DNA of 64,000 bases from positions 16,430,001-16,494,000 of the forward strand of contig OZ234494.1 in the NCBI GenBank assembly GCA_965153455.1. Reading direction: 5' to 3'. Below the pieces are notes generated by a model, which was not told the DNA's origin, ran no database searches, and saw only the letters and a program-made list of their open reading frames with translations. This DNA is from Sphagnum compactum. Its lineage: Eukaryota > Bryophyta > Sphagnopsida > Sphagnales. Every line of letters starts with the position of its first letter. Position 1 is the stretch's first letter. The translations under genes and the position numbers were made by a program. Shown here in pieces: positions 24,070 through 36,300 of the stretch.

Positions 24070-25300
24070 ATGGTGGAAACAACAATTTTCCATTGCAAGT
24101 GTAGATTTGAAACTTTGAAAATGCCTATTAGAAATCCTCAAGACTTGGATTTGTATCCAATAGTGGATCAGAGACAAATGAAAGCGATAGATGCAGAATA
24201 TAGTGTTAGAATGGGATATTGGGCATCGAGAAATAATGTGCAAGAATACAAAATGTATGCCATAGTGATAGGGATGTTTGGCCTGAGTTTCGTGAACAAC
24301 TTGCGACAAGTTCTAGGGGACAATTCGTGGCCAACCAAACCAACAAATTGAAACTATAGGACTCGTTTATTACACCAAGCAAAATATTTTTGTTGGGGAC
24401 GAGTAGAGCGGACCAATATTCATTGGTAGAAGCCACACACAAAAAGTGGCTAGAAAATGAGAGTGATCTAGATGACAACGAATATGAGTTGCTAGTTTTA
24501 AAATGCGATGTAAACTAGGAAGCATTGGTCAAACAGAAAGAAGGAGCCCCAATGGAGGAAAAAGAATGAACCCCAATGGAGGAGGAAGGGGAGCCAAGAA
24601 CACCATTGCAATTGGCATCAAAAGAAGGAAAAAATGCAAAAAACATAGATAAAGAATGTTGTGAGTCAAACAATCACATCACTGTTGAATCACGACATCA
24701 AGAAGAATGTGAGTCATCATCATATGTTTATGACCGCATGCACACATCCAAGTGAAGATTGTTAGAAAAATTGTAAGTACCACATTTTTTGCAAGAATTT
24801 GGAATGTCCTGCAAACAACACATGCCATTGTTAAGAAGAAGAAACTAGAGTCGATAAATCTCGTTTCACAGTATTGATTCACTATGTGCAATGGATATGA
24901 TCAGCAAGGAACATAGTGAAAAAACAAAGTTAGGAAAAATGTCAAAAGAAACCAACATTGAAGAGTTTTTTACTCTGCCAAAGAGCCTTAAAAAAAGTGA
25001 TGTGAATAGGCACACTAGGGATAGTGAAGATAACAAAACAACTTTGTTAGGATGCAAACATTTGAATGCAATCGAAGAACTGATAGAACAGTTTGTAGAC
25101 AATTTCAATCTTCTTGCCTCCAAAGAGAAAAAGGTGGAAATTGCAAAGCACCCCACAAGGAAGAGATCTTGAAAAATGGTGTATTCTTAATTGTTTTAAG
25201 CGACAAGGAAGTAGAGGGTGCAACATCTTTAAATGAAGAAGACGAGGACGAGATGTTAGTTGTCACAAAGAAAGACATCCAAGAGTTTAAAGACACATGA
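24070..25300 (+). pseudogene. Broken reading frame inside the CACTA-type element, family unknown
   Basis: Three plus-strand pieces look coherent as protein. The first (24070-24351) contains RNPQDLDLYPIVDQRQMKAI and FGLSFVNNLRQVLGDNSW. A shifted frame (about 24345-24750) reads SFITPSKIFLLGTSRADQY and then an acidic, Glu-rich stretch. The third (24891-25172) contains EEFFTLPKSLKKSD and HLNAIEELIEQFVDNFN. Stops and frame changes interrupt them. This may be a transposon-encoded protein or a captured host gene fragment. I do not recognise the family. Confidence 0.35.
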
Positions 25301-25689
25301 ACAATGTACTAAATGTGTCCATATTCAACTTTATGAAAATAGGGAGCAAATGGAAGCAAAATACTCAACTCATTTTGATTGGCATATAAATGAAATTTAT
25401 CATCTTTTTCCACCAAAACAGATTTGAAGTCACCAACAATGCAATGTGTATGAAATTTGTGATTTGTGTCCATTAGAATAATTTTGAACATTTTTGCAAT
25501 GTGAAAATTGTGATTAACTTGCAAAAGCATGATAATGAATTCATTTGCAAGGTCATATTTATGTTATATAGGGATCTGTTACAAGATAGTTAAAAATTTG
25601 AAGACATTATAGATAAATAAATAATTGAATATGAAAATTAAGATTAGCTTGAAGCCATTAGTGATAAAGTAGAAACTTAATATGGAATT

Positions 25690-25875
25690 TGTGATATGCT
25701 GTCAACATAACAATTTTGAACTCAATTGCAATGTCATATAAATTATATTGTGACCTGCTTTCAACATAACAATTTTGAACTCATGTGAAATGCCTCATAT
25801 AAGATATATATGATTTGATTTCAACATAGCAATTTTGAACTCTACTCTAGTTTCATATATATAACAAGGTTTTGA
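25690..25875. repeat. Tandem repeat of about 60 bp, three copies
   Basis: Three units centred on 'caacataacaattttgaact', each followed by an AT-rich segment ending in 'catata'. It lies inside the CACTA-type element. Confidence 0.7.
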
Positions 25876-28204
25876 ACTCCATTGTGGTGAATAGTGTAAT
25901 AAATATATTCAACAGATGCATACTTTCCAAACACCAACACTTGCAAATATAATGATGAGAAATGAAACATGGTTACATAACTTAACAACATTTATACATT
26001 ACGCATCATGGATTTATGGTAGAAGTATAAAGGGATTTTGTGCACATGTTAAAGCCAGATGTCTTTAAAAATCAATAGTAGTTTTTTTAGTTGTAGACAT
26101 TTTTACATTGCTATCCTAAAAAAGGACATTTGCAACAAAATAACGAAATTTAAATAAATTGTAATTCATCATTATTTAATTTTTCTATTCAATTTTGAAG
26201 ATAATAGTTTGTAAAATAACAATCTTGATATAGGAAATATATTCTAATATTCTAGTATTCAAAAAAATAATTTTCTTTTATAACATTTCAAAAGAGACGA
26301 ATAAAGATAAGGACGACAAAAAATATGAAAAAAAATTGAATCTTTTTGTACTATTGGCTACCAATTTGAACTTATCATATAGGTTTGGTAAATTGGGAAC
26401 TTGTTTCCGTTGAAATCTAGAGATTTTGGGCGATTTTTTCCATGGGAAACCTAACAACACAAGTGTAGGTTTAACCCATGTGTTTCACATCAAAGTTTGA
26501 TGGAACTTTGCCCCATTGGGGTTATTTATTTAATTTCTCTAAATATTTTCTTAGATTATTATTAAAGTTTCAATGAACAAGAAACTTAATTTGAGATCAA
26601 TTCTTATGACCTTGTAATATAACATGTTTAACACCATACATGATCACAATAAAATATAAATTATTAGTCTTAACCCATTGTATATGATGGGCTTAACATA
26701 TTTATTATGGTGTCTTTAACTTTGCCTATCATGTTGATGTTGTTGATGATTCCTTATGACCCAATACCATTATTTCATAAATGGTTTATGAGCTTATTCA
26801 CAAACATACATAAAGTTAATAATCAATTGTTCAATAAGTTAAACAATAGACCATATCTAAGTTATGAATGGGAGATGGAAATGAAAGAAAGAAAGAGGCA
26901 CATGAATCAACAAATGTAGGACCATGTTAATATGTACCAAAGCAATTGAAACCATTATTTTATATTTCATAATGGTAATTTAAGTTGGTGTTGAAATTTT
27001 TGGATTTAGGGTTTTTGTATAACAACATTCATAATATATCATGGAAGCATGTGATTATGTATTTGGAATTTCAGTCTACTGAATAAAAACATTCAAACAC
27101 ATTTTTAAAGCATTGTTAGTAGTGTCTTAAACAACTTTTAAATAGAAAAACACTAGTGACAACTTCTTGAAGATATTTGAAAATGAAAAAAAATTGACAA
27201 AAAATTAATATAAACCTTAGCATAATAGTAATTTTTAAAATAATTTTAAAATAAAGATTTAAAAAAAATATGTTGATAATAAAAACATATTAACTAATCA
27301 CTAAGGTTTATAATTCACTATATTGTGTTTGGACCCCAAAATACAATTATTAACCTAGGGAAGATTGAACAAACTTATTTTCCAAGGGAATAATCAATTA
27401 TGAGACAAGGCTTCCATTGATAATAAACAAAAGATGCAAGATTTAACAAACAATGGAAAACAATATAAGATATTTTGAGTTAAAAACTCTTAACCTACTA
27501 ATTAACACTATTAATCATTAAAAAAAATCATTACATATGTCATTTTTTCTACTATTTAAAAATAATGTGGATTAACAAATGTCTTATATATATATATAAA
27601 CACAATCTTATTAAAAATTTAATTAATTATAAATTTTACCCAACAACCAATATGGGTGGTGTATTTTTATTCATTTATTTTGTAATTTAAAGAAGAGTGT
27701 CCCCCTTAGGCCTTACTACACTTCCTCATTCTAGAATGTTCAATGATTCTAATTTTGAAACTAATAGTTTATCCCTATCTTCATTATCAAAGAAATTTTT
27801 GCATTTGACCATTTTCATTTTCTTATCTTTTCACAAATTGGCTTAGATTAAGAAAACCTAGTTGCACGTAAATCATGAAAAAACCTATATATTTCTCACT
27901 CACATTTCTTTGGATTTTTCTTCTTTGGTTCATTACCTGCAAGTTCTAATGTAAGATTTACAAAAAAGGTTTTTGCTGAAGGTACAGTTTTAAAAACCAT
28001 GACATTTTTGTTTTTTAAAGTCACAAGAGATGTAGGTGACATTAATGAAAAAGATTGTTTGTTTAACAATGAATCAACAGGTTTGTGGTCTTCATAAGGT
28101 TTAGACGTTACAAATGTAAAGAAAAAATATGAAATTAAAAATATTGTGGAGGTTTCATGGGTGCCACAGTTGTGAAAAATAAGAATAAAAAAAGAAAGGA
28201 ATTT

Positions 28205-28545
28205 AAACTTGGAGCTTTAGAGTTCTAAGATTTAAAGGAAATATAATAATGAAAGTGAGCTTTAGAATTCGAATGACTATTGTAAAAAAAATTTACAATG
28301 AAAATGAATTTTAGAGTTCTAATATTGACTATTGTGAGAAAAATGTGACATTTAAAAGCTTTAGAATTCTAACAATCATCATAAAAAAAAAAGTGACAAT
28401 GAAAAGCTTTGGAGTTCTAACAACCATTGTAAAGAAAATGTGATGATGAAAATGAATATTTGAGTTCTAACAACTACCTTAAAAAAATTTGTAAAATGTG
28501 TCAATGAGACTTTTCAAGTTCTAACAAGTTGATGACCATCTTAAC
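28205..28545. repeat. Tandem repeat of about 60-65 bp, five or six copies
   Basis: Units built on 'gctttagagttctaacaa' followed by an A-rich segment 'attgtaaaaaaaatgtgacaatgaaaa', with substitutions and A-tract length changes between units. It lies inside the CACTA-type element. Confidence 0.65.
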
Positions 28546-29207
28546 AAAAACTTAAAAAAAGCTTTCATGAACTTTGATACCCAACTTAAAACCTTAGGAA
28601 AAAATCTTATACATGAACACCAGACATTTGTAACAAAGGAAAGCTAACTCAAAAGTTGGGATCTTTGACAGTTTAAATTAACAATGGAAGATGAAGTGAA
28701 AGAACTTTAACAACGATAATACAAACATGTAAGCTTGCATAAATGCAAAAAAATAGAAAATAAAAATGGAGTTCTTATGGGAGAAAATTTGATGTACCTT
28801 TTGCATTCCATATGCTCATCTCTAGTCACCCAAGATTTTGCACCATTCCCAAGCTCTTCTTTAAATTTTAAAAAAATCAAAATCAAAACTAACATTCTAA
28901 AATGAATCCTAACTTTGAATGCATGATTAACAAAAGAAACCCAAATCGAATTAAAAACTTCAAAAGATGCTTATACATTGATCTTCTCCGATGCCTGTTA
29001 CATGTATCTCACTTTTTTTCATTTCTTTCCATTTTTTATTTCACCCTTTCACCACACTACTACAAAACGTGGATGCAATTCATTAGTCCCTGTTCACTAG
29101 ACTAGTGAATTCAGTATTTCTTCATTGATCCCTGTTCACTACAACAATGAATTCCCTTAAAATCTAGTGAAATCACTTGACGTACATGAACACCTTTTGT
29201 TGTAGTG

Positions 29208-30056
29208 CCATTATGTTTTTCTAGCTTCCACATGACTATTTGCAACCAAATATTCATCCTACTAACATTACTACCAACCAAAGAAAATCTGCACTCACTA
29301 CTAGTGACAATCTCACCTTGATTCCGTGCATGACTCTTGTGAGCTATGGTGAGCACTCATTGATGCAAGATGTGAGAGGGAGCACATAGGGGAGGAGCTC
29401 TTGGCACTCCCTGATGGTCTCACACCCGGAATGTCGATCAATAGATGACTATTACTTTTGCAAAATGGTCGCATCTTGGCAACTTGTGTTGCATCCAAAG
29501 GTCATAATCCCTTTTAGCCAATTTGCAAAGGATTTTATTCATTTATTTATATATATTTTTCTGTCACTGGGATGTGAAGTTTCGCCAGAAAAATAAATCT
29601 GTGAACTCCTTGGGGCTTTATTTATCATCCTACGATTTCTGAACAAAGGAAAGGGAAAAGGATGAAGGAAAAACCGGCAGCCCAAAAAACTCTCTCTTTC
29701 TAATGCGCTGCTCCAAAAACCGTAAAGAACGGAGGAGGAGTGCAACTGGGCCTTTCAAACCCTAATGCTGTCCAGTTGCGATTTCGGTTTTGTGAAGAAC
29801 GAAACAACGAACAAGTGTCTCGTTGTCTGCAGGAGCTAGTTTGTGCACAGACCGATCGGAGAAGAGATAATTGCTATCACTTGGAATCAGTTTTGCTTCG
29901 CGAAGATGGTCTGGTGCTCGAAGTAGTAGTAATAAGAGCGCATGTGTGTTGTTGTTGTTATTGTTGTTGGTTGATTATATTACCAACAGGTGATGGCAGA
30001 AGACTGGATTTTTTCTCCCTTGAAACTAGTGTGGTAAAACAAAGGCAAGGAGAAAA
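29208..30056 (+). promoter_or_regulatory. Upstream region and 5' UTR of AFB copy 1
   Basis: DNA between the CACTA-type right end and the AFB copy 1 start codon. From about 29690 it loses its AT-richness and resembles a leader. An in-frame TAG shortly upstream of 30057 closes the reading frame, so the ATG at 30057 is the first possible start. No clear TATA box or auxin-response element was identified. Confidence 0.4.
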
Positions 30057-32579
30057 ATGCGTGTTTCGTTTCCTGATGAGGTGTTGGAGCATGTCTTGGT
30101 TTTTCTGACACGCCATCGGGACCGGAATGCGGTTTCTCTGGTGTGCAAGGCATGGTACAAGGCAGAAGGATGGAGCAGGACGGAGGTATTCATAGGAAAT
30201 TGTTACTCTCTTTCTCCACAGCATCTGGTTCGACGGTTTCCAAAGATCACTTCGGTGATCATGAAAGGCCGTCCCAGGTTTACCGATTTCGGATTCGTTC
30301 CTCGCAACTGGGGAGCTTACGTCTATCCTTGGATTCAGACCATGGCCATGCACTATCCGTGGCTGGAGGAGCTCAGCTTGAAGCGCATGACGGTGTGTGA
30401 TGAGAGCTTGGCAATGATTGCCCAATCTTTCTCAAACTTTCGAGCTTTGTCACTGACGAGCTGTGATGGTTTCAGCACCGATGGACTCGCAGAGATAACC
30501 AGACACTGTCGGTAAGCGAGCTTGCCCTTCCGTTAGTCCAGCATCTTTTTCCAGGCTCTATATTCGGAGTTCTACTACCTGATAGATTCGACAAAAAATC
30601 TGCCGGAGCTCGAAGCTTTGACAGGTATAGCTGCAGCAAATGTGTTCTCTCCCCTCGATTTTGTGTTTGCCGATCTGCTTCAAGTAGTCATGTCTTGAAG
30701 CGAATAGTTTGTCTCCTCTCTGTCTGCTGATGTGGTAAAAGGTCCATTGCCATGCAGGAATCTGGCAGAGTTGGAGCTACAGGAAAATGATATCGAGTTC
30801 CGGAGCGGAGAATGGCTTACGGGTTTTCCTGAGACATACACCTCGCTAGTGTCTCTCAACTTTGCAACAGTTCGTAGCGATGTGAATTATGTGGATATCG
30901 TCGGCCTGGAGCGCCTTGTGGCACGCTGCCCTTTGCTCAAGAAACTGAAATTGAACAAGGAGATCACCCTTGACCACCTGCAGCGCCTCCTTCAGCTGTC
31001 TCCCAATCTGGTGGAACTGGGCACTGGATCTTACTCCCAGAAACTGTCATTGCCACAACCATCTGAACTTCAGACAGCTTTGGGCAATTGTAATAGTCTA
31101 AGAAGTCTCTCAGTAATCTGGGAAGTGGGACCAGTGTTTGTACATACGCTGTACCCAGTCTGTGCAAATCTGACCAGCCTCAACCTCAGTGATGTTCTTC
31201 TCCCTACCACTGACTTTCAGGAGCTCATCAGCCACTGTCCTAAATTGCAGCGATTACTGGTTAGCCCTTCTAAACTCTCTTGGCCCTCGGTAGATAGTGA
31301 GTTCTTTCATTGTAAGTAATGTGATGGGGTTCAGTTTTACATGTAGAGATTTGCATCTTTTGGTTGTGCTTTCACCTCCATGTCTTACTGCTTGGTGTTA
31401 CATGGCTCAGATTAAGTCAAGGGAGCTGCCTTGTGTTGTTGCCAGCAGATATGACACCTTTCTTGTCTCTTTGGTTGTGTTCAGAGTCATTTTCCTCAAT
31501 GTCTTTATGGTAGTAGTGCTGGCTTTCATTTGTGCAAAATATCAATTGTCAAGTAGGTGCCTTGGTCATATGCAGCATATCTTGAGCATGTGTCTCAGAT
31601 GCCATTGACGCCAAAGGCTTTTCTTTGCTATAACAACACAAACCTAACCCTAAGTGAATTATCTCTTCTGTTTCTAAGTCCACTTGGTTTTAAGCTTGAG
31701 ATGATTGTTATGAACAGCAGGCTTAATTTATACCTTCTTCTGATGTTGTCTAAATGGTTAAGGATAATTCTCAAAGTCACCTGTGAGGATGTCATTTTGA
31801 TTGATTTGTATAGCTGACTAATGTGGCTGCATCACCAGGTCCAAGATGATGTTGGAGACAAGGGACTGCAGGCAGCTGCAATGACTTGCAAGGATCTGCG
31901 AGAGTTGAGAGTGTTTCCTGTTGGAGAGGAAGGCTGTGCAACTGAAGAGGGTCTTAGAGCAATCTCAGAGGGTTGCCCCAATCTGAGGAAGATTCTCTAC
32001 TTCTGTAGGCAGATGACAAATGCCGCCATGGTGACATTTGCCAGCAATTGCCAGAGGATGACACACTTCCGCTTATGTATAATGAAGGTCTATGAGACAG
32101 ACCATGTAACGAAGGAACCTTTGGATGAAGGTTTTGGGGCTATCTGCAGACAGTGCAAAGATCTAAAACGGCTGGCCCTCTCTGGCCTTCTGACAGATAA
32201 GACTTTTGAGTATATTGGGTGGTTTGCAAAAAACCTTGAAACCTTGTCAATTGCATTTGCAGGGGATACAGACCTAGGCATGCAGTATGTTCTGGGTGGG
32301 TGTACAAAGTTGAGGAAGTTGGAGATTAGGGACTGTCCATTTGGAGATGAAGCCCTGCTGGCGGGAGTCCACAAGTATAACTCGATGAGGTCTCTATGGA
32401 TGTCAACATGCCAAATCACACCATTGGGTTGCGAATTCCTGGCCAAGAAGAACCGGCTTCTCAATGTGGAGATCATCAATGAGCATGAGCGCTCTGAGCA
32501 GCAAGTAGAGAAACTGTATGTGTATCGCACCATTGCAGGGCAACGTGCTGATGCCCCACCCTGTGTGGAAACATTGTAG
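30057..32579 (+). CDS. TIR1/AFB-type auxin-receptor F-box protein, copy 1
   Basis: Three coding exons: 30057-30511, 30758-31259 and 31839-32579, with GT-AG introns of 246 and 579 bp at the positions used in Arabidopsis TIR1. The product is 565 residues (TIR1 has 594). An N-terminal F-box ([13 protein letters not shown]...[11 protein letters not shown]) should bind SKP1, and the rest is leucine-rich repeats. It would act as the substrate receptor of an SCF ubiquitin ligase for Aux/IAA repressors. Seen in the sequence: auxin-pocket Arg403 and Cys405 (MTHFRLCI), Phe79/Phe82 (RFTDF), and inositol-phosphate contacts ([24 protein letters not shown]). Changed relative to TIR1: His78 to Arg (GRPRF) and Ser438 to Ala (KRLALSG), both as in AFB4/5, plus a loop of VFPVGEEG without Pro350-Phe351. 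It has no acidic N-terminal extension. The ATG choice is fixed by an upstream in-frame stop. The frame is intact. Confidence 0.95.
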
Positions 32580-35500
32580 TGGATATACATACATAACATA
32601 TGTAGTTCTCCCTCCACCTGTGTGCTTTCACCAACTGTTGATTTCTGGTGATTTCTTTCAACATGTACCAGGGCAAGAGAGGATGGATGGGGATTGAAGG
32701 TGTTCCAGAATACAGGAGCTCAGAAGGGCTGGCTTTTACATCCCTGTGCTAGGATTTCTGTTGACAGATGGTCTTACTGTGCATCAAATAGACATGTCAT
32801 GCAGTCTTCTCATTGCTCCTTGAATTGAGCCCCATTTGCGGATCCTTTCTTCACCTCCACATCCTGAACTTTTATGCATAGCCTCAAATCTCTATAGTCC
32901 CAACTTCTTAGCTGCAGTTATTTACATATTTGGTAGAGGAGTGTTATGAGTAAATTAGAATTTAGGAAACATCAATAGTTTGAATCTGGTGCTTGCAACA
33001 AAGTCCTAGAAGTGAGAGGTAAAAATAATATTGCTGAAGTCCCCAGGTTAGTGCCATAAGGACTAGCCTTGGTAATTCTTTCACTTTGCAGGTTCAAGTT
33101 CTTTTACTGGCTCAGTTCAACATCTTTGCTTGTCCTTGATTGTTTCTGGGCACGAAATTTTCCAGGATTGCAGATGGTTGGTCAGGTGGCCTCCTGCAAC
33201 GATCTTGTTTAGAACTTTGTCTGTCAACCATAAATAGAGTACCCGAAGGACTTATAGATTGATCACCTATGGTCTAAACTTTATATGTTATCTTGACATT
33301 GTAGCATTGGCAAGCAGGATCATCATCTCGCACATTGTAATTTGTGTACCACTTTTGATACTTTATAGTGTTTGGAATTTCAGCATTATCCTTAAAACAT
33401 CCATGGAGAACATCTGATGATGACCAAGAAGGGACAAGTCACACAAGAGCATAACTTGGGGCTGCAGTCCAGTAGACATAAGAACCATAAAGGATCACAG
33501 AATCTTTGATTTTCTTAATCTTTTTCACAATGCAATCTGTAGCCGCGACTTGTGAGTAAACCAGAGACCTGTAGTGGTAGCCTGGCAAAAGCTGGGACAA
33601 TTTTTTTTGGGTTGCTTTTAATAAGTTCTAAACATTCTTTCTATTATGTTCTGAGAGTAAATTGGGGGGTCTCTTGAGTCCAAACTCCAAAGTCAACATT
33701 TCATACCTGGTTTAAGTTTAGCCACTAAGAGGCCTCACTCAAGAAGGTAGGGTTTAAGGGTTCACCCTGGCCACCCAACAATTGCCAGCTCTTGGTTTCT
33801 ACCACAGGTGGGTTAGGGTTGTCATATAGATATCTTGTTAGCCTTAACTAACCCCCCCCCCTTTTTTTCATTTTGGTGATGGAGCACTAGTGGCCATCAT
33901 CCCAAAAAGGATTTAGCATTCATGGCGTCAAAGTTATTGGAAAACTCTCGCGCAAACAAAAGAAAATCTGGCAAAAATTACCTGACTTAACACTAGGAAC
34001 AAGTCCAAATCTGGCGAACTCATTTTTGGGGTGTGATCAAATTTGGCCAAAGTTTCAAGAATCTGTGAAAGAAAATTCTCCTTTTAACTTTTGTTTTGGG
34101 AGCAATTTCACACCAGTTCGCCAGGGAAAAAAACAAAGGCTGGCCCTGAACCCAACAGCATGTCACAAGGACTATAATAAAAAAGAATGCTGCTAAGGCC
34201 AGAAATGGGTGGCTTTGATATAAATTTTGCTTGCAAATTCTTTTGTCTTGTCACTCAATAAGGCAAATTAGGTTAGGTGGTGAGTATTCCTTCTTGTCCT
34301 TGTTCTGCAGGTGGTCATGGTTAGCCAGATCTGGACAAAGAAGTTATCATCGTGGTACTATATGATACTCATTAATTTAATGAGCCCTTGATTTTTGTGT
34401 CACTTGTCCTGAAGTAAGTATTGGTGATTGATTGACAAAATATTGCACAGTTTTTTTTCTTCTTTTCTTTCTCGTGATATCCTCAATCCTGATGTATCCA
34501 GGTGATACTTATTTTGCATTCACACAAGTGCTGTGTTTGCCTATTTGATTTTGTTAATAATCCCCATTTCCGCCTTTTGAAAAAAATTAATCCAAGAAAA
34601 GTTGGTTTGGTTATTGACAAAAAAAAGTAATGCAGAGTTATTTTAAGTTGTTGCGAAGGTTAATTTAGATGCTAAGCCTTTTTTTAAAAACCTCCTTCAA
34701 GTGATATTTTACACCTTTGAGGCCACAAATGATAAGTTTAGGGTTTAAATGTATACGAATTCAATACGTGTGGATTGTGTTGTTTCTACCGATGTGGCAA
34801 TCTTTAGAGAAACTATTTAATATGTGGGATCGTATGAATCTGTGATTTTGGATTAGCTCTGGGGATTATGGGTTGTTTTATTATTTTTCAGTATACTTTT
34901 AGACTAAAGCTTGTGTTAGTGTCTTTTTGGAGGCATCATGTGATGACGACCAATGATTGAGAACTAGTTTTTAGCTCGTGGTGGGGACCGGGTCTGTATT
35001 TTCTTGACAATTTCCCAAGAAGGTTGAAATTGTTATGTTGTTAGAAAGGGAGTTCCAATGAAAAAGATACAATTGCCAAAAGAAATTTGTTGAGAAAAAA
35101 AAATGAAGCTTAAAGAAGAGGGCTTTCACTTGCTTTGTCAATCAATCCCTTGCCCATTCAAACCTAGGTTGCTAAAACAAATGTCTCATAAATGCTCGTA
35201 TGAGAACCTTGATATGACTTACGACATATCTTGCAAATCCAACGAGTGCACACTGCATATCTAGTACATATCCAACTTCTGCACAGTGCACACCTTGTGG
35301 TTCAAACATAAATAATTTCAATCATTTTATGCAAGTACAGATAGCAAGCATATTTGCCAATGACAAACACAAATTTATGAAATATTATGTTTAATGACTA
35401 CTTTATTTGCCTTTTGCCGTGGCTAAAACTTATGCACTTCAAAGAGCACCTGTCCTACACCAGGAGATAAGGTCTTTTTAGACCGTGGCTTGCAAATACA

Positions 35501-36300
35501 AAGAATGTTGATTTGTCACCTATTTATTTACCCTTTTCAAATTTCAACCCAATGTGCTTAATTTCAAAATCCATGTAAAATTTTGTATAGGTATCAATTT
35601 CAACTCAGCAATGATGGTTTGGATCTGAACAAATAAGATTTCAAATGAATTAGAAAATGATGAAGGCAATTGGAGGCCACCAAAGTTAATGTTGGCTTTG
35701 GTTCCCTTTTTAAGACTGGTTTTGGATTATTTCAAGTTCATTACCCTTGACCCACTTATTGAATATCTTTTTGGGGTTTGATTGGAGCAATGAGTAAGTT
35801 GTAGAATTTGAAACCCTTTAAGCAATGGTCATTAAAGCATTGTTGAATATTCCCAACTTCGATGAGAATTTGAAATTCACTCAAAGGCTTGCTATTTTGT
35901 AATTGAGGGTGTTGTAGTGTGACAAAACTACGAATTCAGGACTTGCATGTTCCTTGAAAGCTTCAAGCCGCCATCACAACACAAACTTAAAAATGAAGAA
36001 TTGTAGCAATGCTCACTTTGAAATATAGCAAAAGTTATTGTTGAAAAACAAGTAAGGTGACGAGACTTTTGGCTATATTGTAGTATCGTGGTGGCTTCAG
36101 CACAAATTATATTATTTTTAGAAATGCTGAAATTTTCAAAAAATTACTTTCCTCAACGAAATTGTTTTTTGAAGGAAAATGAAGAACATTTCAGAACATT
36201 TGATAATATTAAATCAATATTTTGACTCGTGGTTGTACAAACCACTTCCTATTGACTAATAAAGCCTTACCAACAATTTAACAATAACTTTTATTCCTAC
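32580..36300. other. 3' flank of AFB copy 1 and intergenic DNA
   Basis: No gene found. It includes the probable 3' UTR and a C10-11/T7 homopolymer junction near 33850-33868. A stretch at 33950-34150 ('ctggcgaa', 'ttcgccag') loosely resembles 8390-8520. Confidence 0.5.

Larger units (their letters stand above)
21798..29207. mobile_element. Probable CACTA-type element with long terminal inverted repeats
   Basis: The left end starts CACTACAACAAAAGGTGT and the right end closes with its inverse, ACACCTTTTGTTGTAGTG. The match continues inward for about 155 bp (21798-21953 against 29052-29207) at roughly 80% identity, with shared blocks such as 'cactggtctagtgaac' and 'gtgaattgcacccac'. The arms are studded with 'cactag/ctagtg' motifs. 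The flanking trinucleotides are GTG on the left and CCA on the right, so no target duplication remains visible. The 7.4-kb interior has no intact transposase, only a broken frame at 24070-25300. The family assignment rests on the CACTAC terminus. Confidence 0.68.

Noticed and set aside
29740-30108. Open frame overlapping the 5' end of AFB copy 1
   Set aside because: It starts at a non-ATG codon, is in another frame from the AFB protein and shows no domain.
33050-33130. Possible tRNA ('ggttcaagttc' T-loop-like)
   Set aside because: The flanking bases cannot form the T stem or an acceptor stem with the required A box.
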